Origin: Bacillota bacterium
GTDB lineage: Bacteria > Bacillota > Clostridia > Oscillospirales > Oscillospiraceae
Assembly: GCA_017861415.1 (NCBI GenBank)
Contig: JAGFXS010000011.1
Coordinates: 1-15,411 of the forward strand
Direction of reading: 5' to 3'
Length of the DNA: 15,411 bases
In this document: in pieces, positions 13,429-15,411 of the stretch
How the letters are laid out: every line of letters starts with the position of its first letter
Numbering within the stretch: the first letter of the stretch is position 1
Notes under the pieces: generated by a model
What the model was told of the DNA's origin: nothing
Database searches by the model: none
Seen by the model: only the letters and a program-made list of their open reading frames with translations
Position numbers and translations under genes: made by a program

Positions 13429-13447
13429 CATGAAAGGAACCAGTTCC

Positions 13448-13930
13448 ATGGTACAACTCACCTTGCTTTGTATTGGAAAGCTCAAAGAGCGTTTCTACCT
13501 GGACGCTTGCCGGGAATATGAAAAACGATTGAGCGGGCATTGCAAAATTTCTGTCATTGAACTGCCGGAAGAGCGTCTTCCCGACAACCCCTCCCCTGCC
13601 CAAATTGACGCCGCCCTCTCCCGGGAGGCGGAAAACATTCAGAGCAAGCTACCTAAGGGCGCCCTATTAGCGGCACTCTGTGTAGAGGGTTTTTTACTTT
13701 CCAGCGATGAGCTGGCCGCCCGACTGGAGCAATATATGCTGACGGGGACTTCCCATTTGGTTTTTGTCATCGGCGGCTCCCACGGTTTACATCCCCACAT
13801 AAAGCAGCAAGCCGCCCTATGTCTGTCCCTATCTCCCATGACCTTCCCCCACCATTTAGCCCGGGTGATGGTGCTGGAGCAGCTGTATCGTGCCTTTCAG
13901 ATCAATAAAGGCACCCGGTATCATAAATGA
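13448..13930 (+). CDS. rlmH: 23S rRNA pseudouridine-1915 N3-methyltransferase
   Basis: RlmH is a small SPOUT methyltransferase that uses S-adenosylmethionine to methylate pseudouridine in helix 69 of 23S rRNA, on assembled 70S ribosomes. The 160-aa length is exact for the family. It starts VQLTLLCIGKLKERFY, and has LCVEG and the knotted SAM-binding segment FVIGGSHGLHPHI. It ends with QLYRAFQINKGTRYHK, the family's near-invariant C terminus. ATG 13448 is used, with AAAGGA about 9 bases upstream; the longer in-frame ATG at 13325 would overlap the murA end and the terminator. The phosphoglucomutase gene starts 18 bases after its stop, so the two are likely cotranscribed. Confidence 0.95.
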   Translation: MVQLTLLCIGKLKERFYLDACREYEKRLSGHCKISVIELPEERLPDNPSPAQIDAALSREAENIQSKLPKGALLAALCVEGFLLSSDELAARLEQYMLTGTSHLVFVIGGSHGLHPHIKQQAALCLSLSPMTFPHHLARVMVLEQLYRAFQINKGTRYHK

Positions 13931-13948
13931 TCCCAAAGGAGGATGTCC

Positions 13949-15411
13949 ATGTCATATCTCAACACATACGAGGAATGGAAGACTCATCCCGCACTGACCG
14001 AGACTGAACGGCAGGAGCTGGTAGCAATCGGCGGGGATCCCCAGGAGATTGAAAGCCGCTTTTTCGGTCCGCTGGAGTTTGGCACCGCCGGCCTGCGAGG
14101 TGTTATGGGCGTCGGACTCAACCGGATGAACCGGCACGTGATCCGCCATGTAACTCAGGCCTTTGCCCAAGTCATCCTTGCCGAAGGCCAGATAGCTGCC
14201 CGACGGGGTATCGCTATCTGCTTTGACTGTCGGAACGGCTCTTCGGACTTTGCTAAAGAGGCCGCCTGTGTCATGGCCGCGAACGGCATTATGGTACGGC
14301 TCTTTTCCGGAATGCGCCCCACCCCGGAGCTCTCTTTCGCTGTGCGGAAATACGGCTGCATGGCTGGCATCAATGTCACTGCCAGCCACAACCCCAAGGA
14401 GTATAACGGCTATAAGGTCTACTGGTCTGACGGGGCACAGCTCCCGCCTCAGCACGCCGCCTCCATAGCCGCCAACATGTCGGCAATGGATGTGTTTGAC
14501 TCCGTCAAAAGTGTCCCATACGAAACTGCTCTAGAGCAAGGTCTCATCACCCTGCTGGGAGATGAAACAGATGCTGCCTTCTTAGACCAAGTGATGGCCC
14601 TTACTAATGATTTCGAAGCCGTGGCAAAGGTGGTGAACACCTTCCAAATGGTTTACACCCCCTTCCATGGGGCAGGTCATCAGCAAATTCCCGAGGTGCT
14701 CCGGCGCTTGGGCATCCGGCACCTCCACTGTGTCCCCCAGCAGATGGTGATTGACGGATCTTTCCCCACGGTGACCTCTCCCAATCCAGAAAATCCGGAG
14801 AGCTTTGCCCTGGCCATTGAACTTGCCAAAGAAGTGAATGCGCAATTTATCCTGGGCTCCGACCCCGATGCGGATCGAGTAGGGATTCTCGCCCGGAACC
14901 CGCAGGGTGAGTATCAGCTCATTTCCGGCAATCGCACCGGTGTTCTTCTTCTGGACTACCTTATCGGTGCAAGGATTCGTCAGGGCACCCTGCCTGAGAG
15001 CCCGACGGTTCTAAAGACCATCGTCACCACGGAGATGGCCCGGCAGGTGGCGGAACAAAACGGGGTTGCCTGCTACGACACCTTCACCGGATTCAAATTC
15101 ATGGCGGAGAAGAAGGCTGCCTTGGAGGCTGCAGGCGAGGGTAACGTCTTCTTCTCTTATGAGGAATCCTTCGGCTATATGTTGGGGGATTTTACCCGTG
15201 ACAAGGATGCCGTATCTGCTGCCTTGCTCCTAACAGAGATGGCCGCTTGGTACGCTGGCCAGGACATGACTCTGTTTGACGCCCTCGAATCCCTATACGC
15301 TAAATACGGCTATTATGAGGAAGCAACTCTGAATTTGGTGATGCCCGGTCTTTCCGGTATGGAAACTATGAAGAATCTGATGTCGCGTCTTCGGGCACAT
15401 CCCCTTACCCA
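13949..15411 (+). CDS. pgcA: Phosphoglucomutase / phosphomannomutase family, PgcA type (3' end outside window)
   Basis: An open frame of 487 codons runs off the window; the family is usually about 560-580 aa, so about 85% is present. FGTAGLRG (44-51) is the N-terminal substrate motif. TASHNP (144-149) holds the phosphoserine S146 that exchanges phosphate with the sugar. DPDADR (305-310) is the metal-binding loop, and EESFGYMLG (405-413) the sugar-binding loop. The enzyme interconverts glucose 6-phosphate and glucose 1-phosphate, feeding UDP-glucose and envelope glycan synthesis; the fold and length favour alpha-phosphoglucomutase (PgcA/PGM2) over GlmM. ATG 13949 has AAAGGAGG (13935-13942) 6 bases upstream. 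It follows rlmH by 18 bases. Mannose versus glucose specificity cannot be settled from sequence alone. Confidence 0.92.
   Translation, partial: MSYLNTYEEWKTHPALTETERQELVAIGGDPQEIESRFFGPLEFGTAGLRGVMGVGLNRMNRHVIRHVTQAFAQVILAEGQIAARRGIAICFDCRNGSSDFAKEAACVMAANGIMVRLFSGMRPTPELSFAVRKYGCMAGINVTASHNPKEYNGYKVYWSDGAQLPPQHAASIAANMSAMDVFDSVKSVPYETALEQGLITLLGDETDAAFLDQVMALTNDFEAVAKVVNTFQMVYTPFHGAGHQQIPEVLRRLGIRHLHCVPQQMVIDGSFPTVTSPNPENPESFALAIELAKEVNAQFILGSDPDADRVGILARNPQGEYQLISGNRTGVLLLDYLIGARIRQGTLPESPTVLKTIVTTEMARQVAEQNGVACYDTFTGFKFMAEKKAALEAAGEGNVFFSYEESFGYMLGDFTRDKDAVSAALLLTEMAAWYAGQDMTLFDALESLYAKYGYYEEATLNLVMPGLSGMETMKNLMSRLRAHPLT

Overview
The window looks like chromosomal DNA of a moderately GC-rich Gram-positive anaerobe of class Clostridia, plausibly an Oscillospiraceae-type gut bacterium. 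This is inferred from a WalRK system with YycH and YycI partners, strong AGGAGG-type ribosome sites, Firmicute-like promoters and terminators, and an EF-G paralogue of the clostridial kind. I saw no mobile element, CRISPR array, tRNA or rRNA. It reads as core genome, and the less ordinary material lies in the non-coding DNA.

Left part, plus strand: the 3' end of ribF (1-375) ends at a strong intrinsic terminator. A new promoter then drives dusB (tRNA dihydrouridine synthase), an ECF sigma factor and its membrane-bound zinc-finger anti-sigma factor. The last two overlap as ATGA. Next comes a 383-base gap (3148-3530). It holds a polypyrimidine tract, a near-consensus promoter and about 200 nt of strongly foldable sequence ending in a terminator. 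This is the best candidate in the window for an independent structured RNA. It sits directly upstream of an EF-G-like translational GTPase with altered G motifs (3531-5603). A bidirectional terminator separates that gene from the convergent operon.

Middle, minus strand: nudF-type NUDIX hydrolase, walR, walK, walH, walI (11087 down to 5699). All junctions are overlapping or tight except a 126-base walR-walK gap with a stem-loop. A TTGGCA-17-TATAAT promoter about 145 nt upstream of nudF serves the operon. WalRK senses and controls cell-wall metabolism; WalH and WalI are its membrane partners.

Right part, plus strand: a divergent promoter serves an 86-aa unknown protein. A second promoter then starts a roughly 330-nt structured leader ahead of murA, the first committed step of peptidoglycan synthesis. 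The leader contains a four-codon ORF with a fine ribosome site, two hairpins or palindromes and no convincing large gene. After murA come an intrinsic terminator, rlmH (23S rRNA methyltransferase) and a partial phosphoglucomutase gene (pgcA type) that runs off the window end. WalRK, murA and the phosphoglucomutase give the region a cell-envelope theme, while ribF, dusB, the EF-G paralogue and rlmH are housekeeping or translation functions.
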